From assembly GCF_900091415.1 (NCBI RefSeq), contig NZ_FMHU01000002.1, forward strand, positions 3,472,001-3,536,000: a DNA stretch of 64,000 nt. The letters are read 5' to 3'. The stretch is from Micromonospora inyonensis (lineage in GTDB: Bacteria; Actinomycetota; Actinomycetes; Mycobacteriales; Micromonosporaceae). Shown here piece by piece: positions 63,711 to 64,000 of this stretch. The translations under genes were made by a program, and so were the position numbers. Within the stretch, counting starts at the first letter, position 1; every line of letters starts with the position of its first letter. The notes under the pieces were generated by a model. It did not search any database. It was not told the DNA's origin and saw only the letters and a list, made by a program, of their open reading frames with translations.

Positions 63711-64000
63711 TCAGACGCGTAGTCCCGCGGACTGATTTTCGTCCGGGTGTTGCTGGGCGTATCGCGTTCCCGCCCCGCCGGCCTTCAACCTGCGCCGGAG
63801 GACCAGCAGCCACCAGAGCAGCGGGAGTCCGAGGATGCCGGCGAACACGAGGCCGTTCCCGGCAAACGCAGGGAGGAACAGCAGGGCGGCCTCGACCAGG
63901 AGGAAGACCACCAGGCTGGTCACCAGCACCGGGGTCCGCGCTTTCCCCAGGTCGTAGGTCCCGGGCTCCGCCGCAGGAACTCGTCCCTGCCGACTCGCGA
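63711..64000 (-). CDS. C-terminal part of probable APC-family amino acid permease (5' end outside window)
   Basis: Open to the window edge, at least 96 residues. The visible part reads GTYDLGKARTPVLVTSLVVFLL, then LFLPAFAGNGLVFAGILGLPLLWWLLVLRRRL and a hydrophilic tail: a loop and last two helices like the ends of APC amino acid/polyamine permeases (YDLGRW-P type loop). Such permeases are often encoded next to amino acid decarboxylases, matching the remnant downstream. A short 72-codon frame starting at 63929 is part of this longer one. Family assignment is moderate. Confidence 0.5.
   Translation of the reverse strand, partial: ASRQGRVPAAEPGTYDLGKARTPVLVTSLVVFLLVEAALLFLPAFAGNGLVFAGILGLPLLWWLLVLRRRLKAGGAGTRYAQQHPDENQSAGLRV

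Overview
The window looks like chromosomal core DNA from a high-GC actinomycete. Gene content and order point to Micromonosporaceae and probably Micromonospora; this is inference, since no marker gene search could be run. Supporting signs are the strong G/C third-position bias, many GTG starts, dense -10-like hexamers 6-8 nt upstream of start codons (leaderless transcription), an actinobacterial ClgR/PspA locus, a fused MrpA-MrpB, and a gene order (nusA/infB to rbfA, truB, ribF, rpsO, pnp, M16 protease, dapB, thyX, dapA, RNase J, ftsK, clgR, pgsA) recalling the Rv2745c-Rv2842c region of Mycobacterium tuberculosis.

Layout. 1-5404 (minus): mrpA-C-D-E of a Na+/H+ antiporter, each junction an overlapping GTGA/ATGA. 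5510-13448: a small unknown gene, a long Lhr helicase, a lipoprotein, a SAM hydrolase, a CPCC-motif protein and a Nei-type DNA glycosylase. 13576-17121: a large multicopper-oxidase-like protein with three FN3 domains that has lost its copper ligands. 17131-22399 (minus): rimO-pgsA-cinA-clgR-pspA-pspM. 22488-24349: an ornithine-cyclodeaminase-like gene behind a MerR-type promoter, then a guanidine-III riboswitch controlling an SMR exporter. 24578-33196: ftsK, a YbjN pair, a decayed PEP-mutase gene, rnj, dapA, thyX. 33412-38142: accessory enzymes (DUF2752, AlkX-like glycosylase, two GNATs, a GT87 mannosyltransferase, a VOC protein). 38190-44418: a carbohydrate ABC importer in which all three genes carry a frameshift, with an intact LacI regulator and a divergent intact glycogen-debranching-type gene. 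44486-62041 (minus): dapB, M16 protease, pnp, rpsO, ribF, truB, MATE, nrnA, rbfA, DUF503, infB, ylxR, nusA, rimP. 62199-63148: a Tat lipoprotein coupled to a ferritin-like DUF4439 protein. 63195-64000: MITE-like inverted repeats inside a broken Orn/Lys/Arg decarboxylase, then the end of a probable APC permease.

How it fits together. The core is translation and RNA metabolism (rimP-nusA-ylxR-infB, rbfA-nrnA, truB, ribF, rpsO, pnp, rnj) interleaved with lysine/cell-wall precursor synthesis (dapA, dapB) and envelope maintenance (pgsA, clgR-pspA-pspM, ftsK). The most informative accessory signals are the guanidine-III riboswitch, the MerR-type promoter, the collapsed sugar-import cassette beside an intact regulator/hydrolase pair, the copper-less multicopper oxidase, a two-copy covarying palindrome, and the inverted-repeat cluster in the decarboxylase remnant. 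No rRNA, tRNA, CRISPR array or intact transposase was seen.
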